From assembly GCA_964057225.1 (NCBI GenBank), contig OZ059900.1, positions 17,251,638 through 17,315,637 of the forward strand: DNA of 64,000 nt, written 5' to 3'. The stretch is from Auanema rhodensis (taxonomy: Eukaryota > Nematoda > Chromadorea > Rhabditida > Rhabditidae). The stretch's first letter is position 1. The number at the start of each line of letters is the position of its first letter. A program made the position numbers and the translations under genes. The notes beneath the pieces were generated by a model that was given only the letters and a program-made list of their open reading frames with translations, searched no databases and was not told where the DNA came from. Of the stretch, positions 38,896-53,800 are shown piece by piece.

Positions 38896-41289
38896 GTGTT
38901 CAGCATGTAAAATGCTTCATTTTAGTATGTAACACGCTGAAATTCGTTTCATTCGACGACTCATATGAACAAAAATCGATTTAATCAATATTAGCCATAA
39001 GGGGCGTGCCCTCAGAATATGCTAATTTCCTTAATTTTCTAACCCCTGTTTTTTTGTCGTGAAAGTGGAACTAGACGTTGTAGGAACAATTTTGAGCTAG
39101 GTTTCATTGACATTGCATGAGTTTGAACACATGAAATCGTAAGTCAAAACCTTGTTTACAGCGAAATTTCCAAAAACTGGTTTTCCAGCATAATAAAATA
39201 TTTCTCATGGGAAATACTGTGTTTTTGTATTTTTATAGTGTTCAGCATGTAAAATGTTTCATTTTAGTATGTAACACGCTGAAATTCGTTGCATTTGACG
39301 ACTCATATGAACAAAAATCGATTTAATCAATATTAGCCATAAGAGGCGTGCCCTCAGAATATGCTAATTTCCTTAATTTTCTAACCCCTGTTTTTTTGTC
39401 GTGAAAGTGGAACTAGACGTTGTAATAACAATTTTGAGCTAGGTTTCATTGACATTGCATGAGTTTGAACACATGAAATCGTAAGTCAAAACCTTGTTTA
39501 CAGCGAAATTTCCAAAAACTGGTTTTCCAGCATAATAAAATATTTCTCATGGGAAATACTGTGTTTTTGTATTTTTCTAGTGTTCAGCATGTGAAATGCT
39601 TCATTTTAGTATGTAACACGCTGAAATTCGTTGCATTTGACGACTCATATGAACAAAAATCGATTTAATCAATATTAGCCATAAGGGGCGTGCCCTCAGA
39701 ATATGCTAATTTCCTTAATTTTCTAACCCCTGTTTTGTTGTCGTGAAAGTGGAACTAGACGTTGTAGGAACAATTTTGAGCTAGGTTTCATTGACATTGC
39801 ATGAGTTTGAACACATGAAATCGTAAGTCAAAACCTTGTTTACAGCGAAATTTCCAAAAACTGGTTTTCCAGCATAATAAAATATTTCTCATGGGAAATA
39901 CTGTGTTTTTGTATTTTTCTAGTGTTCAGCATGTAAAATGCTTCATTTTAGTATGTAACACGCTGAAATTCGTTTCATTTGACGACTCATATGAACAAAA
40001 ATCGATTTAATCAATATTAGCCATAAGGGGCGTGCCCTCAGAATATGCTAATTTCCTTAATTTTCTAACCCCTGTTTTTTTGTCGTGAAAGTGGAACTAG
40101 ACGTTGTAGGAACAATTTTGAGCTAGGTTTCATTGACATTGCATGAGTTTGAACACATGAAATCGTAAGTCAAAACCTTGTTTACAGCGAAATTTCCAAA
40201 AACTGGTTTTCCAGCATAATAAAATATTTCTCATGGGAAATACTGTGTTTTTGTATTTTTATAGTGTTCAGCATGTAAAATGTTTCATTTTAGTATGTAA
40301 CACGCTGAAATTCGTTGCATTTGACGACTCATATGAACAAAAATCGATTTAATCAATATTAGCCATAAGAGGCGTGCCCTCAGAATATGCTAATTTCCTT
40401 AATTTTCTAACCCCTGTTTTTTTGTCGTGAAAGTGAAACTAGACGTTGTAATAACAATTTTGAGCTAGGTTTCATTGACATTGCATGAGTTTGAACACAT
40501 GAAATCGTAAGTCAAAACCTTGTTTACAGCGAAATTTCCAAAAACTGGTTTTCCAGCATAATAAAATATTTCTCATGGGAAATACTGTGTTTTTGTATTT
40601 TTCTAGTGTTCAGCATGTAAAATGCTTCATTTTAGTATGTAACACGCTGAAATTCGTTTCATTTGACGACTCATATGAACAAAAATCGATTTAATCAATA
40701 TTAGCCATAAGGGGCGTGCCCTCAGAATATGCTAATTTCCTTAATTTTCTAACCCCTGTTTTTTTGTCGTGAAAGTGGAACTAGACGTTGTAGGAACAAT
40801 TTTGAGCTAGGTTTCATTGACATTGCATGAGTTTGAACACATGAAATCGTAAGTCAAAACCTTGTTTACAGCGAAATTTCCAAAAACTGGTTTTCCAGCA
40901 TAATAAAATATTTCTCATGGGAAATACTGTGTTTTTGTATTTTTATAGTGTTCAGCATGTAAAATGTTTCATTTTAGTATGTAACACGCTGAAATTCGTT
41001 GCATTTGACGACTCATATGAACAAAAATCGATTTAATCAATATTAGCCATAAGAGGCGTGCCCTCAGAATATGCTAATTTCCTTAATTTTCTAACCCCTG
41101 TTTTTTTGTCGTGAAAGTGGAACTAGACGTTGTAATAACAATTTTGAGCTAGGTTTCATTGACATTGCATGAGTTTGAACACATGAAATCGTAAGTCAAA
41201 ACCTTGTTTACAGCGAAATTTCCAAAAACTGGTTTTCCAGCATAATAAAATATTTCTCATGGGAAATACTGTGTTTTTGTATTTTTCTA
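37870..41289 (-). repeat. 5-monomer HOR P-X-Y-X-Y', two copies of 1710 bp
   Basis: Units 37870-39579 and 39580-41289 start at the g of gtgttcagcatg. P has agcatgtgaaatg with ttttgttg. X has gtttcatttgacg (gtttcattcgacg in one copy). Y has ttttatagtg, aatgtttc, gaggcg, gtgaaac and taataac. Y' is Y with gtggaac. The first copy overlaps the end of the preceding 10-mer, so the 5-mer unit was partly derived from it. A private aatgctttatttt marks the first X. This unit is the base from which the following 7-mers appear to have grown. Confidence 0.88.
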
Positions 41290-44200
41290 GTGTTCAGCAT
41301 GTGAAATGCTTCATTTTAGTATGTAACACGCTGAAATTCGTTGCATTTGACGACTCATATGAACAAAAATCGATTTAATCAATATTAGCCATAAGGGGCG
41401 TGCCCTCAGAATATGCTAATTTCCTTAATTTTCTAACCCCTGTTTTGTTGTCGTGAAAGTGGAACTAGACGTTGTAGGAACAATTTTGAGCTAGGTTTCA
41501 TTGACATTGCATGAGTTTGAACACATGAAATCGTAAGTCAAAACCTTGTTTACAGCGAAATTTCCAAAAACTGGTTTTCCAGCATAATAAAATATTTCTC
41601 ATGGGAAATACTGTGTTTTTGTATTTTTCTAGTGTTCAGCATGTGAAATGCTTCATTTTAGTATGTAACACGCTGAAATTCGTTGCATTTGACGACTCAT
41701 ATGAACAAAAATCGATTTAATCAATATTAGCCATAAGGGGCGTGCCCTCAGAATATGCTAATTTCCTTAATTTTCTAACCCCTGTTTTGTTGTCGTGAAA
41801 GTGGAACTAGACGTTGTAGGAACAATTTTGAGCTAGGTTTCATTGACATTGCATGAGTTTGAACACATGAAATCGTAAGTCAAAACCTTGTTTACAGCGA
41901 AATTTCCAAAAACTGGTTTTCCAGCATAATAAAATATTTCTCATGGGAAATACTGTGTTTTTGTATTTTTCTAGTGTTCAGCATGTAAAATGCTTCATTT
42001 TAGTATGTAACACGCTGAAATTCGTTTCATTTGACGACTCATATGAACAAAAATCGATTTAATCAATATTAGCCATAAGGGGCGTGCCCTCAGAATATGC
42101 TAATTTCCTTAATTTTCTAACCCCTGTTTTTTTGTCGTGAAAGTGGAACTAGACGTTGTAGGAACAATTTTGAGCTAGGTTTCATTGACATTGCATGAGT
42201 TTGAACACATGAAATCGTAAGTCAAAACCTTGTTTACAGCGAAATTTCCAAAAACTGGTTTTCCAGCATAATAAAATATTTCTCATGGGAAATACTGTGT
42301 TTTTGTATTTTTCTAGTGTTCAGCATGTAAAATGCTTCATTTTAGTATGTAACACGCTGAAATTCGTTTCATTTGACGACTCATATGAACAAAAATCGAT
42401 TTAATCAATATTAGCCATAAGGGGCGTGCCCTCAGAATATGCTAATTTCCTTAATTTTCTAACCCCTGTTTTTTTGTCGTGAAAGTGGAACTAGACGTTG
42501 TAGGAACAATTTTGAGCTAGGTTTCATTGACATTGCATGAGTTTGAACACATGAAATCGTAAGTCAAAACCTTGTTTACAGCGAAATTTCCAAAAACTGG
42601 TTTTCCAGCATAATAAAATATTTCTCATGGGAAATACTGTGTTTTTGTATTTTTATAGTGTTCAGCATGTAAAATGTTTCATTTTAGTATGTAACACGCT
42701 GAAATTCGTTGCATTTGACGACTCATATGAACAAAAATCGATTTAATCAATATTAGCCATAAGAGGCGTGCCCTCAGAATATGCTAATTTCCTTAATTTT
42801 CTAACCCCTGTTTTTTTGTCGTGAAAGTGAAACTAGACGTTGTAATAACAATTTTGAGCTAGGTTTCATTGACATTGCATGAGTTTGAACACATGAAATC
42901 GTAAGTCAAAACCTTGTTTACAGCGAAATTTCCAAAAACTGGTTTTCCAGCATAATAAAATATTTCTCATGGGAAATACTGTGTTTTTGTATTTTTCTAG
43001 TGTTCAGCATGTAAAATGCTTCATTTTAGTATGTAACACGCTGAAATTCGTTTCATTTGACGACTCATATGAACAAAAATCGATTTAATCAATATTAGCC
43101 ATAAGGGGCGTGCCCTCAGAATATGCTAATTTCCTTAATTTTCTAACCCCTGTTTTTTTGTCGTGAAAGTGGAACTAGACGTTGTAGGAACAATTTTGAG
43201 CTAGGTTTCATTGACATTGCATGAGTTTGAACACATGAAATCGTAAGTCAAAACCTTGTTTACAGCGAAATTTCCAAAAACTGGTTTTCCAGCATAATAA
43301 AATATTTCTCATGGGAAATACTGTGTTTTTGTATTTTTATAGTGTTCAGCATGTAAAATGTTTCATTTTAGTATGTAACACGCTGAAATTCGTTGCATTT
43401 GACGACTCATATGAACAAAAATCGATTTAATCAATATTAGCCATAAGAGGCGTGCCCTCAGAATATGCTAATTTCCTTAATTTTCTAACCCCTGTTTTTT
43501 TGTCGTGAAAGTGGAACTAGACGTTGTAATAACAATTTTGAGCTAGGTTTCATTGACATTGCATGAGTTTGAACACATGAAATCGTAAGTCAAAACCTTG
43601 TTTACAGCGAAATTTCCAAAAACTGGTTTTCCAGCATAATAAAATATTTCTCATGGGAAATACTGTGTTTTTGTATTTTTCTAGTGTTCAGCATGTGAAA
43701 TGCTTCATTTTAGTATGTAACACGCTGAAATTCGTTGCATTTGACGACTCATATGAACAAAAATCGATTTAATCAATATTAGCCATAAGGGGCGTGCCCT
43801 CAGAATATGCTAATTTCCTTAATTTTCTAACCCCTGTTTTGTTGTCGTGAAAGTGGAACTAGACGTTGTAGGAACAATTTTGAGCTAGGTTTCATTGACA
43901 TTGCATGAGTTTGAACACATGAAATCGTAAGTCAAAACCTTGTTTACAGCGAAATTTCCAAAAACTGGTTTTCCAGCATAATAAAATATTTCTCATGGGA
44001 AATACTGTGTTTTTGTATTTTTCTAGTGTTCAGCATGTGAAATGCTTCATTTTAGTATGTAACACGCTGAAATTCGTTGCATTTGACGACTCATATGAAC
44101 AAAAATCGATTTAATCAATATTAGCCATAAGGGGCGTGCCCTCAGAATATGCTAATTTCCTTAATTTTCTAACCCCTGTTTTGTTGTCGTGAAAGTGGAA

Positions 44201-46077
44201 CTAGACGTTGTAGGAACAATTTTGAGCTAGGTTTCATTGACATTGCATGAGTTTGAACACATGAAATCGTAAGTCAAAACCTTGTTTACAGCGAAATTTC
44301 CAAAAACTGGTTTTCCAGCATAATAAAATATTTCTCATGGGAAATACTGTGTTTTTGTATTTTTCTAGTGTTCAGCATGTAAAATGCTTCATTTTAGTAT
44401 GTAACACGCTGAAATTCGTTTCATTTGACGACTCATATGAACAAAAATCGATTTAATCAATATTAGCCATAAGGGGCGTGCCCTCAGAATATGCTAATTT
44501 CCTTAATTTTCTAACCCCTGTTTTTTTGTCGTGAAAGTGGAACTAGACGTTGTAGGAACAATTTTGAGCTAGGTTTCATTGACATTGCATGAGTTTGAAC
44601 ACATGAAATCGTAAGTCAAAACCTTGTTTACAGCGAAATTTCCAAAAACTGGTTTTCCAGCATAATAAAATATTTCTCATGGGAAATACTGTGTTTTTGT
44701 ATTTTTCTAGTGTTCAGCATGTAAAATGCTTCATTTTAGTATGTAACACGCTGAAATTCGTTTCATTTGACGACTCATATGAACAAAAATCGATTTAATC
44801 AATATTAGCCATAAGGGGCGTGCCCTCAGAATATGCTAATTTCCTTAATTTTCTAACCCCTGTTTTTTTGTCGTGAAAGTGGAACTAGACGTTGTAGGAA
44901 CAATTTTGAGCTAGGTTTCATTGACATTGCATGAGTTTGAACACATGAAATCGTAAGTCAAAACCTTGTTTACAGCGAAATTTCCAAAAACTGGTTTTCC
45001 AGCATAATAAAATATTTCTCATGGGAAATACTGTGTTTTTGTATTTTTATAGTGTTCAGCATGTAAAATGTTTCATTTTAGTATGTAACACGCTGAAATT
45101 CGTTGCATTTGACGACTCATATGAACAAAAATCGATTTAATCAATATTAGCCATAAGAGGCGTGCCCTCAGAATATGCTAATTTCCTTAATTTTCTAACC
45201 CCTGTTTTTTTGTCGTGAAAGTGAAACTAGACGTTGTAATAACAATTTTGAGCTAGGTTTCATTGACATTGCATGAGTTTGAACACATGAAATCGTAAGT
45301 CAAAACCTTGTTTACAGCGAAATTTCCAAAAACTGGTTTTCCAGCATAATAAAATATTTCTCATGGGAAATACTGTGTTTTTGTATTTTTCTAGTGTTCA
45401 GCATGTAAAATGCTTCATTTTAGTATGTAACACGCTGAAATTCGTTTCATTTGACGACTCATATGAACAAAAATCGATTTAATCAATATTAGCCATAAGG
45501 GGCGTGCCCTCAGAATATGCTAATTTCCTTAATTTTCTAACCCCTGTTTTTTTGTCGTGAAAGTGGAACTAGACGTTGTAGGAACAATTTTGAGCTAGGT
45601 TTCATTGACATTGCATGAGTTTGAACACATGAAATCGTAAGTCAAAACCTTGTTTACAGCGAAATTTCCAAAAACTGGTTTTCCAGCATAATAAAATATT
45701 TCTCATGGGAAATACTGTGTTTTTGTATTTTTATAGTGTTCAGCATGTAAAATGTTTCATTTTAGTATGTAACACGCTGAAATTCGTTGCATTTGACGAC
45801 TCATATGAACAAAAATCGATTTAATCAATATTAGCCATAAGAGGCGTGCCCTCAGAATATGCTAATTTCCTTAATTTTCTAACCCCTGTTTTTTTGTCGT
45901 GAAAGTGGAACTAGACGTTGTAATAACAATTTTGAGCTAGGTTTCATTGACATTGCATGAGTTTGAACACATGAAATCGTAAGTCAAAACCTTGTTTACA
46001 GCGAAATTTCCAAAAACTGGTTTTCCAGCATAATAAAATATTTCTCATGGGAAATACTGTGTTTTTGTATTTTTCTA
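41290..46077 (-). repeat. 7-monomer HOR P-P-X-X-Y-X-Y', two copies of 2394 bp
   Basis: Units 41290-43683 and 43684-46077. Unit monomers start at 41290, 41632, 41974, 42316, 42658, 43000 and 43342, and the order repeats exactly. Relative to the preceding 5-mer, one P and one X have been duplicated in place. No difference between the two copies was noticed by eye, so this is among the most recent amplifications in the window. Confidence 0.88.
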
Positions 46078-48129
46078 GTGTTCAGCATGTGAAATGCTTC
46101 ATTTTAGTATGTAACACGCTGAAATTCGTTGCATTTGACGACTCATATGAACAAAAATCGATTTAATCAATATTAGCCATAAGGGGCGTGCCCTCAGAAT
46201 ATGCTAATTTCCTTAATTTTCTAACCCCTGTTTTGTTGTCGTGAAAGTGGAACTAGACGTTGTAGGAACAATTTTGAGCTAGGTTTCATTGACATTGCAT
46301 GAGTTTGAACACATGAAATCGTAAGTCAAAACCTTGTTTACAGCGAAATTTCCAAAAACTGGTTTTCCAGCATAATAAAATATTTCTCATGGGAAATACT
46401 GTGTTTTTGTATTTTTCTAGTGTTCAGCATGTGAAATGCTTCATTTTAGTATGTAACACGCTGAAATTCGTTGCATTTGACGACTCATATGAACAAAAAT
46501 CGATTTAATCAATATTAGCCATAAGGGGCGTGCCCTCAGAATATGCTAATTTCCTTAATTTTCTAACCCCTGTTTTGTTGTCGTGAAAGTGGAACTAGAC
46601 GTTGTAGGAACAATTTTGAGCTAGGTTTCATTGACATTGCATGAGTTTGAACACATGAAATCGTAAGTCAAAACCTTGTTTACAGCGAAATTTCCAAAAA
46701 CTGGTTTTCCAGCATAATAAAATATTTCTCATGGGAAATACTGTGTTTTTGTATTTTTCTAGTGTTCAGCATGTAAAATGCTTCATTTTAGTATGTAACA
46801 CGCTGAAATTCGTTTCATTTGACGACTCATATGAACAAAAATCGATTTAATCAATATTAGCCATAAGGGGCGTGCCCTCAGAATATGCTAATTTCCTTAA
46901 TTTTCTAACCCCTGTTTTTTTGTCGTGAAAGTGGAACTAGACGTTGTAGGAACAATTTTGAGCTAGGTTTCATTGACATTGCATGAGTTTGAACACATGA
47001 AATCGTAAGTCAAAACCTTGTTTACAGCGAAATTTCCAAAAACTGGTTTTCCAGCATAATAAAATATTTCTCATGGGAAATACTGTGTTTTTGTATTTTT
47101 ATAGTGTTCAGCATGTAAAATGTTTCATTTTAGTATGTAACACGCTGAAATTCGTTGCATTTGACGACTCATATGAACAAAAATCGATTTAATCAATATT
47201 AGCCATAAGAGGCGTGCCCTCAGAATATGCTAATTTCCTTAATTTTCTAACCCCTGTTTTTTTGTCGTGAAAGTGAAACTAGACGTTGTAATAACAATTT
47301 TGAGCTAGGTTTCATTGACATTGCATGAGTTTGAACACATGAAATCGTAAGTCAAAACCTTGTTTACAGCGAAATTTCCAAAAACTGGTTTTCCAGCATA
47401 ATAAAATATTTCTCATGGGAAATACTGTGTTTTTGTATTTTTCTAGTGTTCAGCATGTAAAATGCTTCATTTTAGTATGTAACACGCTGAAATTCGTTTC
47501 ATTTGACGACTCATATGAACAAAAATCGATTTAATCAATATTAGCCATAAGGGGCGTGCCCTCAGAATATGCTAATTTCCTTAATTTTCTAACCCCTGTT
47601 TTTTTGTCGTGAAAGTGGAACTAGACGTTGTAGGAACAAGTTTGAGCTAGGTTTCATTGACATTGCATGAGTTTGAACACATGAAATCGTAAGTCAAAAC
47701 CTTGTTTACAGCGAAATTTCCAAAAACTGGTTTTCCAGCATAATAAAATATTTCTCATGGGAAATACTGTGTTTTTGTATTTTTATAGTGTTCAGCATGT
47801 AAAATGTTTCATTTTAGTATGTAACACGCTGAAATTCGTTGCATTTGACGACTCATATGAACAAAAATCGATTTAATCAATATTAGCCATAAGAGGCGTG
47901 CCCTCAGAATATGCTAATTTCCTTAATTTTCTAACCCCTGTTTTTTTGTCGTGAAAGTGGAACTAGACGTTGTAATAACAATTTTGAGCTAGGTTTCATT
48001 GACATTGCATGAGTTTGAACACATGAAATCGTAAGTCAAAACCTTGTTTACAGCGAAATTTCCAAAAACTGGTTTTCCAGCATAATAAAATATTTCTCAT
48101 GGGAAATACTGTGTTTTTGTATTTTTCTA
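46078..48129 (-). repeat. 6-monomer variant HOR P-P-X-Y-X-Y' (2052 bp)
   Basis: This follows directly after the two 7-mers and has the doubled P but only one X before Y, so it is one monomer shorter. Starts are 46078, 46420, 46762, 47104, 47446 and 47788. A private gaacaagtttgag (about 47635) marks its second X. It is intermediate between the 5-mer and 7-mer forms. Confidence 0.86.
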
Positions 48130-50865
48130 GTGTTCAGCATGTGAAATGCTTCATTTTAGTATGTAACACGCTGAAATTCGTTGCATTTGACGACTCATAT
48201 GAACAAAAATCGATTTAATCAATATTAGCCATAAGGGGCGTGCCCTCAGAATATGCTAATTTCCTTAATTTTCTAACCCCTGTTTTGTTGTCGTGAAAGT
48301 GGAACTAGACGTTGTAGGAACAATTTTGAGCTAGGTTTCATTGACATTGCATGAGTTTGAACACATGAAATCGTAAGTCAAAACCATGTTTACAGCGAAA
48401 TTTCCAAAAACTGGTTTTCCAGCATAATAAAATATTTCTCATGGGAAATACTGTGTTTTTGTATTTTTCTAGTGTTCAGCATGTAAAATGCTTCATTTTA
48501 GTATGTAACACGCTGAAATTCGTTTCATTTGACGACTCATATGAACAAAAATCGATTTAATCAATATTAGCCATAAGGGGCGTGCCCTCAGAATATGCTA
48601 ATTTCCTTAATTTTCTAACCCCTGTTTTTTTGTCGTGAAAGTGGAACTAGACGTTGTAGGAACAATTTTGAGCTAGGTTTCATTGACATTGCATGAGTTT
48701 GAACACATGAAATCGTAAGTCAAAACCTTGTTTACAGCGAAATTTCCAAAAACTGGTTTTCCAGCATAATAAAATATTTCTCATGGGAAATACTGTGTTT
48801 TTGTATTTTTATAGTGTTCAGCATGTAAAATGTTTCATTTTAGTATGTAACACGCTGAAATTCGTTGCATTTGACGACTCATATGAACAAAAATCGATTT
48901 AATCAATATTAGCCATAAAGGGCGTGCCCTCAGAATATGCTAATTTCCTTAATTTTCTAACCCCTGTTTTGTTGTCGTGAAAGTGGAACTAGACGTTGTA
49001 GGAACAATTTTGAGCTAGGTTTCATTGACATTGCATGAGTTTGAACACATGAAATCGTAAGTCAAAACCTTGTTTACAGCGAACTTTCCAAAAACTGGTT
49101 TTCCAGCATAATAAAATATTTCTTATGGGAAATACTGTGTTTTTGTATTTTTCTAGTGTTCAGCATGTGAAATGCTTCATTTTAGTATGTAACACGCTGA
49201 AATTCGTTGCATTTGACGACTCATATGAACAAAAATCGATTTAATCAATATTAGCCATAAGAGGCGTGCCCTCAGAATATGCTAATTTCCTTAATTTTCT
49301 AACCCCTGTTTTTTTGTCGTGAAAGTGGAACTAGACGTTGTAATAACAATTTTGAGCTAGGTTTCATTGACATTGCATGAGTTTGAACACATGAAATCGT
49401 AAGTCAAAACCTTGTTTACAGCGAAATTTCCAAAAACTGGTTTTCCAGCATAATAAAATATTTCTCATGGGAAATACTGTGTTTTTGTATTTTTCTAGTT
49501 TTCAGCATGTGAAATGCTTCATTTTAGTATGTAACACGCTGAAATTCGTTGCATTTGACGACTCATATGAACAAAAATCGATTTAATCAATATTAGCCAT
49601 AAGGGGCGTGCCCTCAGAATATGCTAATTTCCTTAATTTTCTAACCCCTGTTTTGTTGTCGTGAAAGTGGAACTAGACGTTGTAGGAACAATTTTGAGCT
49701 AGGTTTCATTGACATTGCATGAGTTTGAACACATGAAATCGTAAGTCAAAACCATGTTTACAGCGAAATTTCCAAAAACTGGTTTTCCAGCATAATAAAA
49801 TATTTCTCATGGGAAATACTGTGTTTTTGTATTTTTCTAGTGTTCAGCATGTAAAATGCTTCATTTTAGTATGTAACACGCTGAAATTCGTTTCATTTGA
49901 CGACTCATATGAACAAAAATCGATTTAATCAATATTAGCCATAAGGGGCGTGCCCTCAGAATATGCTAATTTCCTTAATTTTCTAACCCCTGTTTTTTTG
50001 TCGTGAAAGTGGAACTAGACGTTGTAGGAACAATTTTGAGCTAGGTTTCATTGACATTGCATGAGTTTGAACACATGAAATCGTAAGTCAAAACCTTGTT
50101 TACAGCGAAATTTCCAAAAACTGGTTTTCCAGCATAATAAAATATTTCTCATGGGAAATACTGTGTTTTTGTATTTTTATAGTGTTCAGCATGTAAAATG
50201 TTTCATTTTAGTATGTAACACGCTGAAATTCGTTGCATTTGACGACTCATATGAACAAAAATCGATTTAATCAATATTAGCCATAAAGGGCGTGCCCTCA
50301 GAATATGCTAATTTCCTTAATTTTCTAACCCCTGTTTTGTTGTCGTGAAAGTGGAACTAGACGTTGTAGGAACAATTTTGAGCTAGGTTTCATTGACATT
50401 GCATGAGTTTGAACACATGAAATCGTAAGTCAAAACCTTGTTTACAGCGAACTTTCCAAAAACTGGTTTTCCAGCATAATAAAATATTTCTTATGGGAAA
50501 TACTGTGTTTTTGTATTTTTCTAGTGTTCAGCATGTGAAATGCTTCATTTTAGTATGTAACACGCTGAAATTCGTTGCATTTGACGACTCATATGAACAA
50601 AAATCGATTTAATCAATATTAGCCATAAGGGGCGTGCCCTCAGAATATGCTAATTTCCTTAATTTTCTAACCCCTGTTTTGTTGTCGTGAAAGTGGAACT
50701 AGACGTTGTAGGAACAATTTTGAGCTAGGTTTCATTGACATTGCATGAGTTTGAACACATGAAATCGTAAGTCAAAACCTTGTTTACAGCGAAATTTCCA
50801 AAAACTGGTTTTCCAGCATAATAAAATATTTCTCATGGGAAATACTGTGTTTTTGTAGTTTTCTA
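48130..50865 (-). repeat. 4-monomer repeat, two copies of 1368 bp
   Basis: Copies 48130-49497 and 49498-50865. Both start with a P monomer carrying the rare aaaccatgtttac (ccatgtt at 48384 and 49752, exactly 1368 bp apart). Both continue with an X monomer and then a monomer carrying aaagggcg, ttttgttg, gcgaactttcc and tcttatggg. The fourth monomers differ: gaggcg/taataac at about 49140, against ggggcg/ttttgttg/taggaac at about 50520. The gcgaactttcc marker links this repeat to the 10-mers at 32-38 kb. Confidence 0.85.
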
Positions 50866-53800
50866 GTGTTCAGCATGTAAAATGCTTCATTTTAGTATGT
50901 AACACGCTGAAATTCGTTGCATTTGACGACTCATATGAACAAAAATCGATTTAATCAATATTAGCCATAAGGGGCGTGCCCTCAGAATATGCTAATTTCC
51001 TTAATTTTCTAACCCCTGTTTTTTGTCGTGAAAGTGGAACTAGACGTTGTAGGAACAATTTTGAGCTAGGTTTCATTGACATTGCATGAGTTTGAACACA
51101 TGAAATCGTAAGTCAAAACCTTGTTTACCGCGAAATTTCCAAAAACTGGTTTTCCAGCATAATAAAATATTTCTCATGGGAAATACTGTGTTTTTGTATT
51201 TTTATAGTGTTCAGCATGTAAAATGCTTCATTTTAGTATATAACACGCTGAAATTCGTTGCATTTGACGACTCATATGAACAAAAATCGATTTAATCAAT
51301 ATTAGCCATAAGGGGCGTGCCCTCAGAATATGCTAATTTCCTTAATTTTCTAACCCCTGTTTTTTTGTCGTGAAAGTGGAATTAGACGTTGTAGGAACAA
51401 TTTTGAGCTAGGTTTCATTGACATTGCATGAGTTTGAACACATGAAATCGTAAGTCAAAACCTTGTTTACAGCGAAACTTCCAAAAACTGGTTTTCCAGC
51501 ATAATAAAATATTTCTCATGGGAAATACTGTGTTTTTGTATTTTTATGGTGTTCAGCATGTAAAATGCTTCATTTTAGTATGTAACACGCTGAAATTCGT
51601 TGCATTTGACGACTCATATGAACAAAAATCGATTTAATCAATATTAGCCATAAGGGTCGTGCCCTCAGAATATGCTAATTTCCTTAATTTTCTAACCCCT
51701 GTTTTTTTGTCGTGAAAGTGGAACTAGACGTTGTAGGAACAGTTTTGAGCTAGGTTTCATTGACATTGCATGAGTTTGAACACATGAAATCGTAAGTCAA
51801 AACCTTGTTTACAGCGAAATTTCCAAAAAGTGGTTTTCCAGCATAATAAAATATTTCTCATGGGAAATACTGTGTTTTTGTATTTTTCTAGTGTTCAGCA
51901 TGTAAAATGCTTCATTTTAGTATGTGACACGCTGAAATTCGTTGCATTTGACGACTCATATGAACAAAAATCGATTTAATCAATATTAGCCATAAGGGGC
52001 GTGCCCTCAGATTATGCTAATTTCCTTAATTTTCTAACCCCTGTTTTTTGTCGTGAAAGTGGAACTAGACGTTGTAGGAACAATTTTTAGCTAGGTTTCA
52101 TTGACATTGCATGAGTTTGAACACATGAAATCGTAAGTCAAAACCTTGTTTACAGCGAAATTTCCAAAAACTGGTTTTCCAGCATAATAAAATATTTCTC
52201 ATGGGAAATACTGTGTTTTTGTATTTTTCTAGTGTTCAGCATGCAAAATACTTCATTTTAGTATGTAACACGCTGAAATTCGTTGCATTTGACGACTCAT
52301 ATGAACAAAAATCGATTTAATCAATATTAGCCATAAGGGGCGTGCCCTCAGAATATGCTAATTTCCTAAATTTTCTAACCCCTGTTTTTTTGTCGTGAAA
52401 GTGGAACTAGACGTTGTACGAACAATTTTGAGCTAGGTTTCATTGACATTGCATGAGTTTGAACACATGAAATCGTAAGTCAAAACCTTGTTTACAGCGA
52501 AATTTCCAAAAACTGGTTTTCCAGCATAATAAAATATTTCTCATGGGAAATACTGTGTTTTTGTATTTTTCTAGTGTTCAGCATGTAAAATGCTTCATTT
52601 TAGTATGTAACACGCTGAAATTCGTTGCATTTGACGACTCATATGAACAAAAATCGATTTAATCAATATTAGCCATAAGGGGCGTGCCCTCAGAATATGC
52701 TAATTTCCTTAATTTTCTAACCCCTGTTTTTTTGTCGTGAAAGTGGAACTAGACGTTGTACGAACAATTTTGAGCTAGGTTTCATTGACATTGCATGAGT
52801 TTGAACACATGAAATTGTAAGTCAAAACCTTGTTTACAGCGAAAATTCCAAAAACTGGTTTCCAGTATAATAAAATATTTCTCATGGGAAATACTGTGTT
52901 TTTGTATTTTTCTAGTGTTCAGCATGTAAAATGCTTCATTTAAGTATGTAACACGCTGAAATTCGTTGCATTTGACTACTCATATGAACAAAAATCGATT
53001 TAATCAATATTAGCCATAAGGGGCGTGCCCTCAGAATATGCTAATTTCCTTAATTTTCTAACCCCTGTTTTTTTGTCGTGAAAGTGGAACTAGACGTTGT
53101 ACAAACAATTTTGAGCTAGGTTTCATTGACATTGCATGAGTTTGAACACATGAAATCGTAAGTCAAAACCTTGTTTACAGCGAAATTTCCAAAAACTGGT
53201 TTTCCAGCATAATAAAATATTTCTCATGGGAAATACTGTGTTTTTGTATTTTTCTAGTGTTCAGCATGTAAAATACTTCATTTTAGTATGTAACACGCTG
53301 AAATTCGTTGCATTTGACGACTCATATGAACAAACATCGATTTAATCAATATTAGCCATAAGGGGCGTGCCCTCAGAATATGCTAATTTCCTTAATTTTC
53401 TAACCCCTGTTTTGTTGTCGTGAAAGTGGAACTAGACGTTGTAGGAACAATTTTGAGCTAGGTTTCATTGACATTGCATGAGTTTGAACACATGAAATCG
53501 TAAGTCAAAACCTTGTTTACAGCGAAATTTCCAAAAACTGGTTTTCCAGCATAATAAAATATTTCTTATGGGAAATACTGTGTTTTTGTATTTTTCTAGT
53601 GTTCAGCATGTAAAATACTTCATTTTAGTATGTAACACGCTGAAATTCGTTGCATTTGACGACTCATATGAACAAAAATCGATTTAATCAATATTAGCCA
53701 TAAGGGGCGTGCCCTCAGAATATGCTAATTTCCTAAATTTTCTAACCCCTGTTTTTTTGTCGTGAAAGTGGAACCAGACGTTGTACGAACAGTTTTGAGC

